Below, in pieces: positions 50,874-59,854 of a DNA stretch of 64,000 nt. Location: assembly GCF_017833415.1 (NCBI RefSeq), contig NZ_JAFICC010000011.1, positions 176,782-240,781 of the forward strand. The letters run 5' to 3'. The translations under genes and the position numbers were made by a program. The stretch comes from Flavobacterium sp. 1355 (GTDB lineage Bacteria > Bacteroidota > Bacteroidia > Flavobacteriales > Flavobacteriaceae). Under the pieces are notes generated by a model that worked only from the letters and a program-made list of their open reading frames with translations, was not told the DNA's origin and did no database searches. The stretch's first letter is position 1. The number at the start of each line of letters is the position of its first letter.

Positions 50874-51605
50874 ATGAAAAAATCAGTTCAATTATTAGTT
50901 TGTAGTGTATTTCTTTTAAGTCTTACAGCAAATGCACAATGGCCATCAAATCAGGAAAAAGTAAAAGGAAACGGAAAAATAGTTTCTGAAACGCGAAACA
51001 CAGCAGATTATGATGCCATAAAAGTTTCCGGATCTTTTGATGTAGATTTAGTTTCGGGCAAAGAAGGAAATATTTCGATCAAAGGAGAAGAAAATTTACT
51101 CTCATTTGTGAAAGTAGAAGTTGAAGAAAACACGCTGAAAATTTATATTAAGGGCAATACAAACATCCGACCAAGCAAAAAAATACAAGTTACAGTTCCT
51201 TTTGAGAAAATATCAGAATTGAGTTTATCCGGTTCAGGAAATATTCAGACTAAAAATGATATTAAAAATGATAAATTCTCGGCTAATCTTTCAGGTTCCG
51301 GAAATTTTAACCTTAGTATAAATTCAAATGATCTGGATCTTAATTTAAGCGGATCAGGCAATGTCCAATTAAAAGGAAATGCGGCAAACTTTACCAGCAA
51401 ACTTTCAGGTTCAGGAGATATTGATGCATCTGACCTAAAGTCTAAGAATGTTGATGTGAATGTTTCGGGGTCAGGAAATAGTAAGGTAAGCTGCAACGAA
51501 AATTTAACAGCAAGAGTTTCAGGTTCAGGAAATATTAAATATGAAGGAAATCCGGAGAAACGAGATGTAAAAGTGGCCGGATCCGGGAATATTTCTAAAG
51601 CATAA
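50874..51605 (+). CDS. Head GIN domain (DUF2807) exported protein with SGSGN repeats
   Basis: A 243-residue protein with signal peptide MKKSVQLLVCSVFLLSLTANA. The beginning of the domain (YDAIKVSGSFDVDLVSGKEGNISIKGEENLL) is typical of the head GIN family. Seven SGSG[ND]-type turns (the last AGSGN) occur every 18-21 residues from about residue 117 on, which is a regular beta-helix ladder. The function of the family is unknown; members are usually secreted. It ends the ECF operon and is followed by a strong hairpin. Confidence 0.85.
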   Translation: MKKSVQLLVCSVFLLSLTANAQWPSNQEKVKGNGKIVSETRNTADYDAIKVSGSFDVDLVSGKEGNISIKGEENLLSFVKVEVEENTLKIYIKGNTNIRPSKKIQVTVPFEKISELSLSGSGNIQTKNDIKNDKFSANLSGSGNFNLSINSNDLDLNLSGSGNVQLKGNAANFTSKLSGSGDIDASDLKSKNVDVNVSGSGNSKVSCNENLTARVSGSGNIKYEGNPEKRDVKVAGSGNISKA

Positions 51606-51646
51606 AACTTGCAGAAAAATACTTTAAGAAACTAAAAGATTAAAAT

Positions 51647-51682
51647 AAAAACGTCATGAGATTTTGAGCTCATGACGTTTTT
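51647..51682. terminator. Bidirectional terminator between the ECF operon and the MFS gene
   Basis: A 14-bp stem (arm AAAAACGTCATGAG, loop of 8) closes with A and T tails on each side. Confidence 0.92.
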
Positions 51683-51702
51683 ATTTTATCAATACTTATA
51701 TT

Positions 51703-53007
51703 TTATTTTGAAGTAACGTTTTTTGGTATTCTTCGTAATAAGAAAATAGCAGTTATAAAAAAGACAGCTAAAATTACAATCGCCGCACGAGGGCTTCCTG
51801 TTATTTGGTCAACAATGCCATAGACACACATTCCGATTACAATTCCTATTTTTTCGGCAACATCATAAAAACTAAAAAACGATGTTGTATCTTCTGTTTC
51901 TGGCAATAATTTCGAATAAGTAGAACGCGATAAAGCCTGAATTCCACCCATCACGAATCCGGCAACCGTTGCCATAACATAAAAGTGCATTGGTAATGTT
52001 ATAAAATAAGCCAGAGCACAAAATACGGCCCAAATGATGTTTATGAAAATTAAAGCCGGAATATTTCCAAATTTAGCAGAGGCTTTTGAAGTTAAATAAG
52101 CACCCACTACTGCCACTAACTGAATTATTAAAATACACTTAATTAAACCAATTGTACTTTCTTCTTCAGAAGACCATTGTATTTCCTGAGCACCAAAATA
52201 AGTTGCAACCAACATTACAGTCTGTACGGCCATGCTTGAGACAAAGAATCCGCCCAAATATCTTCTTAAGGGTACATTCTCTTTGAGAAGTGCCCAAACT
52301 TTTTTAAGTTCTTTAAAACCGTTAAAAATAACATCTTTAGTAAACTTTTGATTGGTTTCTTTGTTTCCTTTTGGCAAGTAATAGTAAGTATACTGGCTAA
52401 ATAAAATCCACCAGATTCCAACCATTACAAAAGAATATTTCATTGCTTGCATCCTTGCCTCCGTACTTTCGGCACCCATTATCATAACCAAATTAATAAC
52501 CAGTAGAATTACACTTCCCACATACCCAAGAGAATATCCTTTTGCACTGATTCTGTCTTGTTGCTCATCAAAAGCAATATCCGGAAGATAAGAGTTATAA
52601 AAAACCAAACTTCCCCAATATCCGATCAATCCCAGAAAGTAAAACAACAATCCTACATAAATATTTTCCAAATCAAACCAATATAATCCCATACAGGATA
52701 AAGCTCCCAAATAGCAGAAAAACTTCATAAAAGATTTTTTGTTGCCTACATAATCTGCAATCCCGGATAATAGAGGCGAAATAAAAGAAATGACTAAAAA
52801 GGCAAAAGCGGTTATGAAACTAATTAATGCAGAATTTTTTAGATGAAGACCAAAAACATCAATATAATGATTGTCTTTTGGAAACAGTGCTTCATAAAAG
52901 ATAGGAAATACTGCAGATGCAATAGTAAGTGTATAAACTGAATTGGCCCAGTCATAAAATGCCCAGGCATTCAAAAGTTTCTTATCACCCTTTTTTAGGT
53001 TTTTCAT
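51703..53007 (-). CDS. MFS transporter, UMF1/Atg22-like
   Basis: A 434-residue transporter with about 12 helices. WAFYDWANSVYTLTIASAVFPIFYEALFP and the LLSGIADYVGNKKSFMKFFCY loop, together with NSYLPDIA and the SRSTYSKLLPETEDTTSFFSFYDVAEKIG region, are typical of the UMF1 family. Members are thought to export amino acids or similar compounds, but the substrate here is unknown. It faces a shared hairpin with the ECF operon. Confidence 0.9.
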   Translation of the reverse strand: MKNLKKGDKKLLNAWAFYDWANSVYTLTIASAVFPIFYEALFPKDNHYIDVFGLHLKNSALISFITAFAFLVISFISPLLSGIADYVGNKKSFMKFFCYLGALSCMGLYWFDLENIYVGLLFYFLGLIGYWGSLVFYNSYLPDIAFDEQQDRISAKGYSLGYVGSVILLVINLVMIMGAESTEARMQAMKYSFVMVGIWWILFSQYTYYYLPKGNKETNQKFTKDVIFNGFKELKKVWALLKENVPLRRYLGGFFVSSMAVQTVMLVATYFGAQEIQWSSEEESTIGLIKCILIIQLVAVVGAYLTSKASAKFGNIPALIFINIIWAVFCALAYFITLPMHFYVMATVAGFVMGGIQALSRSTYSKLLPETEDTTSFFSFYDVAEKIGIVIGMCVYGIVDQITGSPRAAIVILAVFFITAIFLLRRIPKNVTSK

Positions 53008-53090
53008 AGAAATGGTTTTGTTAATTGGCTACGAATTTATCTCTTTATTATTAAGTATCCATTATTTGAATATTAAGAACCGAGTTTTTT

Positions 53091-53130
53091 TTACAAAAAA
53101 AAAGCTACTCTAAATTGAATAGCTTATTAT
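53091..53130 (-). terminator. Terminator of the M48 peptidase gene
   Basis: A 9-bp stem with one G-T pair (AAGCTATTC / GAGTAGCTT on the minus strand) followed by a T-run. Confidence 0.65.
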
Positions 53131-53145
53131 TTAATATTATTGTGC

Positions 53146-53955
53146 TTATCTGATTGTACCTACCTTAAGAGCAATTGCTTTTGCTTCGGGTATTAACGAT
53201 TTTATATTTGCAATCCTTGTCGCATCAGACGGGTGTGTGCTCATAAATTCAGGGGTTCCTGCTCCGCCTGATTTGGCAGACATTCTGCTCCAAAATGTAA
53301 CAGCATCTTCTGGATTATAACCGGCAATTGCCATAAGTGTTAATCCGATTTTATCTGCTTCTGATTCATTACCTCTGCTAAATGGCAACATTACTCCTAC
53401 TTCTGTCCCAAGACCATATGCCTGCGAAAATATTTGTTGTGTTTGTTCTGATTTACCACTTGTTGCGGCTCCCAAAGCTACACCTCCAATTTGCTGCAGC
53501 TGGGCAGCACTCATTCTTTGTGCTCCGTGATTGGCCAATGCGTGAGATACTTCATGCCCCATCACTGTTGCCAGTCCTGATTCGGTCTGGGTTACAGGCA
53601 AAATTCCTGAATAAACAACAATTTTTCCACCAGGAAGACACCAGGCATTTACTTCTTTGTTGTCAACCAATTTGTATTCCCAACGATAATCTTTCAGATA
53701 CTGACTTTGTCCAAGATATGTCAGATATTTTTCCGCAGCGCTTTTAATTCTTGATCCCACGAGGTCAACTCGTTTCGCATCTGCTGTTCCCGTTATAACT
53801 TTATTTTCTGTCAAAAATTGATTATATTGTTGAAACGAAGACGGAAATAACTCGCTGTTTGAAACAAAATTTAAATTCTGTTTTCCAGTAATTGGATTTG
53901 TTGCACATGCAACGAAAAGAATAGTTACTATTCCTCCTAATAAATATTTTTTCAT
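53146..53955 (-). CDS. M48 family metallopeptidase lipoprotein
   Basis: A 269-residue zinc protease with lipobox LFVAC placing the anchor on Cys17. The HExxH motif is HEVSH (134-138), with the third ligand in NESEAD (Glu197). WCLPGGKIVVYSGILP precedes it. The family includes BepA/LoiP, which take part in outer-membrane protein quality control, and that role is plausible here. Its own terminator separates it from the MFS gene. A -7 element TATTTTTG lies at 53977-53984. Confidence 0.93.
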   Translation of the reverse strand: MKKYLLGGIVTILFVACATNPITGKQNLNFVSNSELFPSSFQQYNQFLTENKVITGTADAKRVDLVGSRIKSAAEKYLTYLGQSQYLKDYRWEYKLVDNKEVNAWCLPGGKIVVYSGILPVTQTESGLATVMGHEVSHALANHGAQRMSAAQLQQIGGVALGAATSGKSEQTQQIFSQAYGLGTEVGVMLPFSRGNESEADKIGLTLMAIAGYNPEDAVTFWSRMSAKSGGAGTPEFMSTHPSDATRIANIKSLIPEAKAIALKVGTIR

Positions 53956-53976
53956 AATTTCTGGTATTTAACTAAA

Positions 53977-53984
53977 CAAAAATA
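53977..53984 (-). promoter_or_regulatory. -7 element of the M48 gene
   Basis: TATTTTTG on the minus strand, 22 bases before the ATG. Confidence 0.45.
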
Positions 53985-54039
53985 CAAATATTATAAAATT
54001 GCGTTTTATATAATTTTAAGAAAAAATATCAAAATAAGG

Positions 54040-56439
54040 CTATTCCCCAATAAGGTGTAATTCACTAAATTCTTTATTAATGATAAGATAATTATTTTCA
54101 GAAAAATTAATTGCATTAAACTCTATCTTTTCATTATCAATCTCAATTTCAGTAACTTTAAAAGGAAGTCCGATGAAGTTAATTCTAAATTTAGAATAAT
54201 TTGTTTCAAATTTTCCTTCTTTATGCAACTGCACAATAAGCTCTTTTTCTTTCCCGATTGTCTGAAATGATAAATAACTATAGCGGCCTTTTTTATAATC
54301 ATAACCGTCCTGAGAATCTTCGTATACAAATGATTTCTCTTTACCGTTTCTAAAATACAAATCGAGCGTTAATTCATCAAATTCTAATTCTCCAACATAT
54401 TGCTGAACCGGATATTTAGGAATAATTGCACCTGCTTTTACAAAAATCGGAATTTCATCAAATTTAGTATCAATCCACACCTCTCTTCCACCTGTAAAAA
54501 GTTCATTTGTCCAGTAGTTATACCACTCACCTCTTGGAATATACATACGTCTGCCTAAAGAATTAGGTTCAAGAATAGGACAGACCAAAATCTGATTTCC
54601 GAATATAAATTCATCATTACGATAATGCGTCTGAGTATCATCCTGATCGTAATAAAAAAGAGGTTTCAGCATCGGAATTCCTTCTTCAATATATTGCCAG
54701 AACATCGTATATAAATAAGGTAATAACTGATAACGAAGGTTTACAAATTTTCTGGTGATATTAATTACTTCTTCATCAAAAGCCCAAGGTTCCTGATTTC
54801 CATGATCTCCAGAAGAATGGGTTCTGCAAAAGGGATGAAAAACGCCCAATTGAATCCAGCGTGCATATAATTCTCCGGTTGGCTGTTCAGCGAAACCTCC
54901 AATATCAGAACCGGTAAAACCCATACCCGAAATAGACATTCTCTGTACCTGAATATTAGCAATCCATAAATGTTCCCATGTTGCTACATTATCACCTGTC
55001 CAGGATGAAGTATAACGCTGTGCACCTGAATAAGCAGATCTTGTTATCACAAATGGTCTTTTGGGATATGCAAAACGCTTAACACCATGATAAGTGGCTC
55101 TTGCCATTTGAGTTCCGTAAATATTATGCGCTTTTCTATGGCTGCACGGGTTTCCGTCATAAACGTGACGAACATCCATCGGAAATGTTTTGTTTGGAAC
55201 TTCCATAACGGCAGGTTCGTTCATATCATTCCACACTCCTTTTACCCCAATATCTGAAATTAATTCTTTAAATAATCCTGCCCACCATTCTCTAACTACG
55301 GGATTTGTATAATCAGGAAAATTACATTCACCCGGCCATACTTTTCCTTTCATATAAGGTCCGTCGGCTCTTTTGCAGAAATAATCATTATCCAGAGCCT
55401 CTTTGTAAACCCAATAATCTTTATCGATTTTAATTCCGGGATCTATAATCACAACGGTTTTAAATCCATCTTCTGCCAATTCTGCAACCATTCTTTTTGG
55501 ATCTGGAAAATATTCTTTATTCCATGTAAAACATCGGAAACCTTCCATATAATCAATATCCAGATAAATAGCATCACAGGGAATTTGAAGTTCTCTGAAT
55601 TTTGAAGTAATTTCTTTGACTTTACTCTCCGGATAGTAGCTCCATTTGCATTGATGATAACCCAAAACCCAAAGTGGCGGCAATTCTGGTTTACCGGTTA
55701 AATCTGTATAAGTAGTGACAACATCCTGCATTTGTGGGCCATAAATGAAATAATAGTTCATTTCGCCTCCTTCTGCCCAAAAACTGGTTACATTTCTTCT
55801 TTCCTGACAAAAATCAAAAAAAGTCCTAAATGTGTTATCAAAGAAAATTCCATATGATTGCTTGTTCTGCAGGCCAATATAAAACGGTACAACTTTATAC
55901 AGAGGGTCCTGCTCTTTTTGATAGGCATATTGGTCTGTGGCAAAATTTTCAACTCTCTTGCCTTTTAAATTCATTTGAGTGGCTTTGTCACCTAAACCAT
56001 AAAAACATTCTCCATCTTTTGATGATTTACTCATTTTTACAATATTCCCTCCATATTCATAACTTTCTTCCCAATGAAAACCGAGTTCGTCTTCGAGGAT
56101 TAAAAGATCATTGAGATCATAGATTGATAAACGGAGATCTGCTTTCTGGATTTTACATTTTACTTTGCTTGTCCTGATCTGAAAATAAGTTTCTTCTTCG
56201 GTAACTTCAAGAAAATTATAACCATGCAATTGTGTTTTGTCAATTGCATATGAAAAATCATTGCTAAAATAGCCCTTGGTTGTAAAACGAAAACGGATTA
56301 AACTGTCTCTGAGAATTGTGACCTTTAAGATTACTTTATTGTCTGTATGAAAAAAAATGGAATCTCCATCATGTTCATACGAAACGATTTTTGATGGATA
56401 TAAATCGCCTTTATATTCTAATGATGTATTCGTAATCAT
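54040..56439 (-). CDS. GH31 alpha-glucosidase family enzyme
   Basis: A 799-residue glycoside hydrolase without a signal peptide. The GH31 signature GVWNDMNEPAVME contains the catalytic aspartate near residue 405, and FTGSDIGGF lies further on at the acid/base region. WVLGYHQCKWSYYPESKVKEI, DIDYMEGFRCFTWN and FVKAGAIIPKYPVQQY are typical of alpha-glucosidases in this family. It probably releases glucose from glycogen-derived oligosaccharides in the cytoplasm. It lies 193 bases after glgB, in the same direction. Confidence 0.92.
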   Translation of the reverse strand: MITNTSLEYKGDLYPSKIVSYEHDGDSIFFHTDNKVILKVTILRDSLIRFRFTTKGYFSNDFSYAIDKTQLHGYNFLEVTEEETYFQIRTSKVKCKIQKADLRLSIYDLNDLLILEDELGFHWEESYEYGGNIVKMSKSSKDGECFYGLGDKATQMNLKGKRVENFATDQYAYQKEQDPLYKVVPFYIGLQNKQSYGIFFDNTFRTFFDFCQERRNVTSFWAEGGEMNYYFIYGPQMQDVVTTYTDLTGKPELPPLWVLGYHQCKWSYYPESKVKEITSKFRELQIPCDAIYLDIDYMEGFRCFTWNKEYFPDPKRMVAELAEDGFKTVVIIDPGIKIDKDYWVYKEALDNDYFCKRADGPYMKGKVWPGECNFPDYTNPVVREWWAGLFKELISDIGVKGVWNDMNEPAVMEVPNKTFPMDVRHVYDGNPCSHRKAHNIYGTQMARATYHGVKRFAYPKRPFVITRSAYSGAQRYTSSWTGDNVATWEHLWIANIQVQRMSISGMGFTGSDIGGFAEQPTGELYARWIQLGVFHPFCRTHSSGDHGNQEPWAFDEEVINITRKFVNLRYQLLPYLYTMFWQYIEEGIPMLKPLFYYDQDDTQTHYRNDEFIFGNQILVCPILEPNSLGRRMYIPRGEWYNYWTNELFTGGREVWIDTKFDEIPIFVKAGAIIPKYPVQQYVGELEFDELTLDLYFRNGKEKSFVYEDSQDGYDYKKGRYSYLSFQTIGKEKELIVQLHKEGKFETNYSKFRINFIGLPFKVTEIEIDNEKIEFNAINFSENNYLIINKEFSELHLIGE

Positions 56440-56632
56440 ATCGCCAAATGAATTAGTTTATAACTCTGTCTATAATTCCAAACATACAAAAAAAGTTAAT
56501 AGGCCTCTATAAATATGAGGTTTATTCACGAAAACGTTTTTTCTGCAGGACTGATAAATTAGATATTATGAAATCAGAAAATCGATAATTTACAAACGTA
56601 AAACTGACAAAATCTCATTTGAAAAATTTTGA

Positions 56633-58540
56633 TTAATTTTCAAATGAATATACAATAACACTCAAAGGCGGTAAAACTAATTGTACAGAATAATCTCTGC
56701 CATCATAAGGAGATAATTCAATTTTTAAAGTTTCCAAACTTCCTGCACCGCTTCCTCCATAATTTTTATTGTCGCTATTAAAAACCGGAACCAAATTTCT
56801 TTTCTGATGGATTCCAATTCGATAATTTTCACGAATAACCGGAGTAAAATTACAGACGATGATTAAGTCTTCTTTAGCATTATTCCCTTTTCGTATATAA
56901 GTAAGAACTGCATTCTGATGATCAGAATAATTAATCCATTCAAAACCCTCACTGCTAAATTGTTTCTGATGCAATGCCGGTTGGGATTTATATAATTGGT
57001 TTAAATCTGTAATAACTTTTTTTATTCCGGAATGATAATCGTATTGTAATAAATGCCAGTCAAGGCTTTTTTCAAAGTTCCATTCATCACTTTGTCCAAA
57101 TTCAGATCCCATAAACAAAAGCTTTGTTCCCGGATGCGTGAACATATAACCGTATAATAGGCGTAAATTGGCAAATTTCTGCCACTCATCACCTGGCATT
57201 TTACTGGCTATTGATTTTTTTCCGTATACTACTTCGTCATGAGAAAAAGGTAACATAAAGTTTTCTGTAAAAGAATAAGTCATAGAAAAAGTCAATTCAT
57301 TTTGATGGTATTTTCTATAAACCGTTTCTTTCTGAAAGTATTGCAAAGTATCATGCATCCATCCCATCATCCATTTCATTCCAAAACCCAAACCACCGGT
57401 AAATGTAGGTCTGGAAACCATTGGAAAAGAAGTACTTTCTTCGGCAATCGTCTGAACTCCATCAAAATTGGCATAAATGACCTCATTAAATTCTTTAAGG
57501 AAACTTATAACGGCAAGATTTTCTCTTCCGCCAAATATATTAGGTTCCCATTCTCCGTCTTTTCTTGAATAATCGAGATACAACATCGATGCAACAGCAT
57601 CTACACGCAAGCCATCAACATGATAATTTTGAAGCCAAAAAACAGCATTACTAATTAAAAAAGCACGAACTTCATTTCGTTCATAATTAAAAACAAGACT
57701 TTTCCAATCCGGATGATATCCTTTTCTACGATCAGGATGTTCATATAAGTTTGAACCATCAAAAAGGCCTAAACCATGTGCATCATCAGGAAAATGTGAT
57801 GGAACCCAGTCCAGAATTACGCCAATTCCGGCCTGATGAAATTTATCGACCAAGACCATAAAATCCTGCGGTTTTCCAAAACGTGAAGTAGGTGCAAAAT
57901 ACCCAGTTAATTGATAACCCCAGGAAGGATCATAAGGATATTCCATAACGGGCATAAATTCGACGTGGGTAAAACCTGTCTCTTTTACATATTTAACCAA
58001 ATCGTCTGCAAGTTCCAGATAGGATAAAAATCTATTGTGTTCCGCACGTTTCCACGAACCTAAGTGGACTTCATAAACAGAATAAGGTTTATCTAAAGCA
58101 TTATTCTGTTTACGGGTCTGCATCCATTTTTCATCCTTCCACTTATAGTCCAAATCCCAGACTACAGAAGCAGTATGTGGTGGTTTTTCACAATAACGGG
58201 CAAAGGGGTCTGCTTTTTCAGTTACAATTCCGTCAATATTAGACTGAATCTTATACTTGTAAAGTGCTCCTTTTTCAATATCAGGAATAAATCCTTCCCA
58301 AATTCCCGAAGAATCCCAGCGAACCTGGAGTTGATGTTCATCTTTTGTCCAATAATTAAAATCTCCAACAACAGATACAGAATTTGCCGTGGGTGCCCAA
58401 ACCGCAAAATAAACTCCTTTTATACCGTCAACTTCAATTAAATGTGCACCAAGTTTTTCATACAATTTGTAATGTTTCCCGGCTTTGAATAAATTGATGT
58501 CAAAATCAGTAAAAAGAGAATGCGTAATTACTTTATTCAT
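56633..58540 (-). CDS. glgB: 1,4-alpha-glucan branching enzyme
   Basis: A 635-residue GH13 enzyme that makes alpha-1,6 branches in glycogen. The N-terminal CBM48 domain contains VYFAVWAPTANSVSVVGDFNYW. The catalytic barrel has VHLGSWKRAEH, VEFMPVMEYPYDPSWGYQLTGYFAPTSRFG, GLRVDAVASM (nucleophile Asp near residue 315), EESTSFPMV and FSHDEVVYGKKS. Length is shorter than many GlgB proteins because one N-terminal domain is missing. It follows glgC by 33 bases. Confidence 0.96.
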   Translation of the reverse strand: MNKVITHSLFTDFDINLFKAGKHYKLYEKLGAHLIEVDGIKGVYFAVWAPTANSVSVVGDFNYWTKDEHQLQVRWDSSGIWEGFIPDIEKGALYKYKIQSNIDGIVTEKADPFARYCEKPPHTASVVWDLDYKWKDEKWMQTRKQNNALDKPYSVYEVHLGSWKRAEHNRFLSYLELADDLVKYVKETGFTHVEFMPVMEYPYDPSWGYQLTGYFAPTSRFGKPQDFMVLVDKFHQAGIGVILDWVPSHFPDDAHGLGLFDGSNLYEHPDRRKGYHPDWKSLVFNYERNEVRAFLISNAVFWLQNYHVDGLRVDAVASMLYLDYSRKDGEWEPNIFGGRENLAVISFLKEFNEVIYANFDGVQTIAEESTSFPMVSRPTFTGGLGFGMKWMMGWMHDTLQYFQKETVYRKYHQNELTFSMTYSFTENFMLPFSHDEVVYGKKSIASKMPGDEWQKFANLRLLYGYMFTHPGTKLLFMGSEFGQSDEWNFEKSLDWHLLQYDYHSGIKKVITDLNQLYKSQPALHQKQFSSEGFEWINYSDHQNAVLTYIRKGNNAKEDLIIVCNFTPVIRENYRIGIHQKRNLVPVFNSDNKNYGGSGAGSLETLKIELSPYDGRDYSVQLVLPPLSVIVYSFEN

Positions 58541-58573
58541 ATTTGGTTTTTAAGGCAACAATTAAATTTTAAT

Positions 58574-59854
58574 TTATTCAATCCTGAAATTATCTGAAAG
58601 AACAACCCCTTTTTTTATCACAACAATTCCGTCTTTTATACTATATAACTCATTTGTAAAATTATCTAAGTGCTTGCCTCCGTTAATGTGTACATTATTT
58701 CCTATACGCACATTTTTATCTACTAAAGCATTTTTGATAAAACAATTTTCTCCTATTCCAACATTAATTTTGTTGTTCTCATTTTCATGATGCAGTTCAT
58801 CAAGATCCTGATAAAAATCGTTGCCCATTACATAGCAGTTTTCAAGGATAGTTCCTTCACCAATTCTGGATCTAATACCTATTACAGAACTTTTAATTTC
58901 CTTCGCATTAATAATACAGCCTTCAGAAATTAGGGATTGATTTATAATAGAATTTCTAAATTTTGAAGGAGGCAACAATCTCGGACGTGTAAAAATTTTG
59001 TTATCATTATCAAACAAATTAAATTCCGGTATATCTGCTGTTAAACCAATATTGGCCTCAAAAAAAGATTCAATATTTCCAATATCAGTCCAATAACCCT
59101 CATATTGATAACTTAAAATTTTATGTTTTCCGACAGCCTCAGGAATAATTTCTTTTCCAAAATCTTTGGTTTCCTGATCCTCCATTAATTCTACCAGGAG
59201 ATTTTTATTGAAAATGTAAATCCCCATAGAAGCCAGATACTTTTTACCTTTTGTATGCATTTCTTCACTTACCTCAGATTCCCAATCAGGCAACAGTGAC
59301 GCATTTGGTTTCTCTATAAAAGCTTCAATGACATTTTCATGATTCGTTTTTAAAATTCCAAACTCAGGAGCATCTTTAGCATTTACGGGCAATGTAGCTA
59401 TAGAAATCTCAGCATTGTTTGCAATGTGGGCTTCAAGCATTTCGTTAAAATCCATCTGATACAATTGATCACCTGATAAAATCAAAGCGTGATCAAAATC
59501 ATGTTTAAGAAAATGTGACATACATTGACGTACAGCATCGGCAGTTCCCTGAAACCAGGTAGGATTATCCGGAGTTTGCTCTGCTGCCAATATATCAACA
59601 AAAGACTGACTGAAAATACTAAAATTAAATGTATTCTTTATGTGTGCATTTAAAGATGCAGAATTAAATTGTGTTAGTACAAATATTTTAAAGATATCAG
59701 AATTGATACAATTTGAAATCGGAATATCGACTAATCTGTATTTTCCTCCAATCGGAACGGCAGGTTTTGATCTTGTTTCTGTTAAAGGGAATAAGCGTGA
59801 TCCTTGTCCTCCTCCTAAAATAATGGCAACTACATTTTTCTTTTTAAACTTCAT
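58574..59854 (-). CDS. glgC: Glucose-1-phosphate adenylyltransferase
   Basis: A 426-residue enzyme that makes ADP-glucose, the first committed step of glycogen synthesis. GGGQGSRLFPLT (14-25) is the nucleotide-binding loop, followed by RSKPAVPIGGKYRLVDIPISNCINS. GTADAVRQC and EIPEAVGKHKILSYQYEGYWTDIGN are conserved. The C-terminal part is a left-handed beta-helix that usually binds the allosteric effectors. The ATG overlaps the glgA end by 11 bases, implying coupled translation. Confidence 0.97.
   Translation of the reverse strand: MKFKKKNVVAIILGGGQGSRLFPLTETRSKPAVPIGGKYRLVDIPISNCINSDIFKIFVLTQFNSASLNAHIKNTFNFSIFSQSFVDILAAEQTPDNPTWFQGTADAVRQCMSHFLKHDFDHALILSGDQLYQMDFNEMLEAHIANNAEISIATLPVNAKDAPEFGILKTNHENVIEAFIEKPNASLLPDWESEVSEEMHTKGKKYLASMGIYIFNKNLLVELMEDQETKDFGKEIIPEAVGKHKILSYQYEGYWTDIGNIESFFEANIGLTADIPEFNLFDNDNKIFTRPRLLPPSKFRNSIINQSLISEGCIINAKEIKSSVIGIRSRIGEGTILENCYVMGNDFYQDLDELHHENENNKINVGIGENCFIKNALVDKNVRIGNNVHINGGKHLDNFTNELYSIKDGIVVIKKGVVLSDNFRIE

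Noticed and set aside
53382..53747. 121-codon forward frame opposite the M48 gene
   Set aside because: It is antisense to the HExxH peptidase and has no features of its own.
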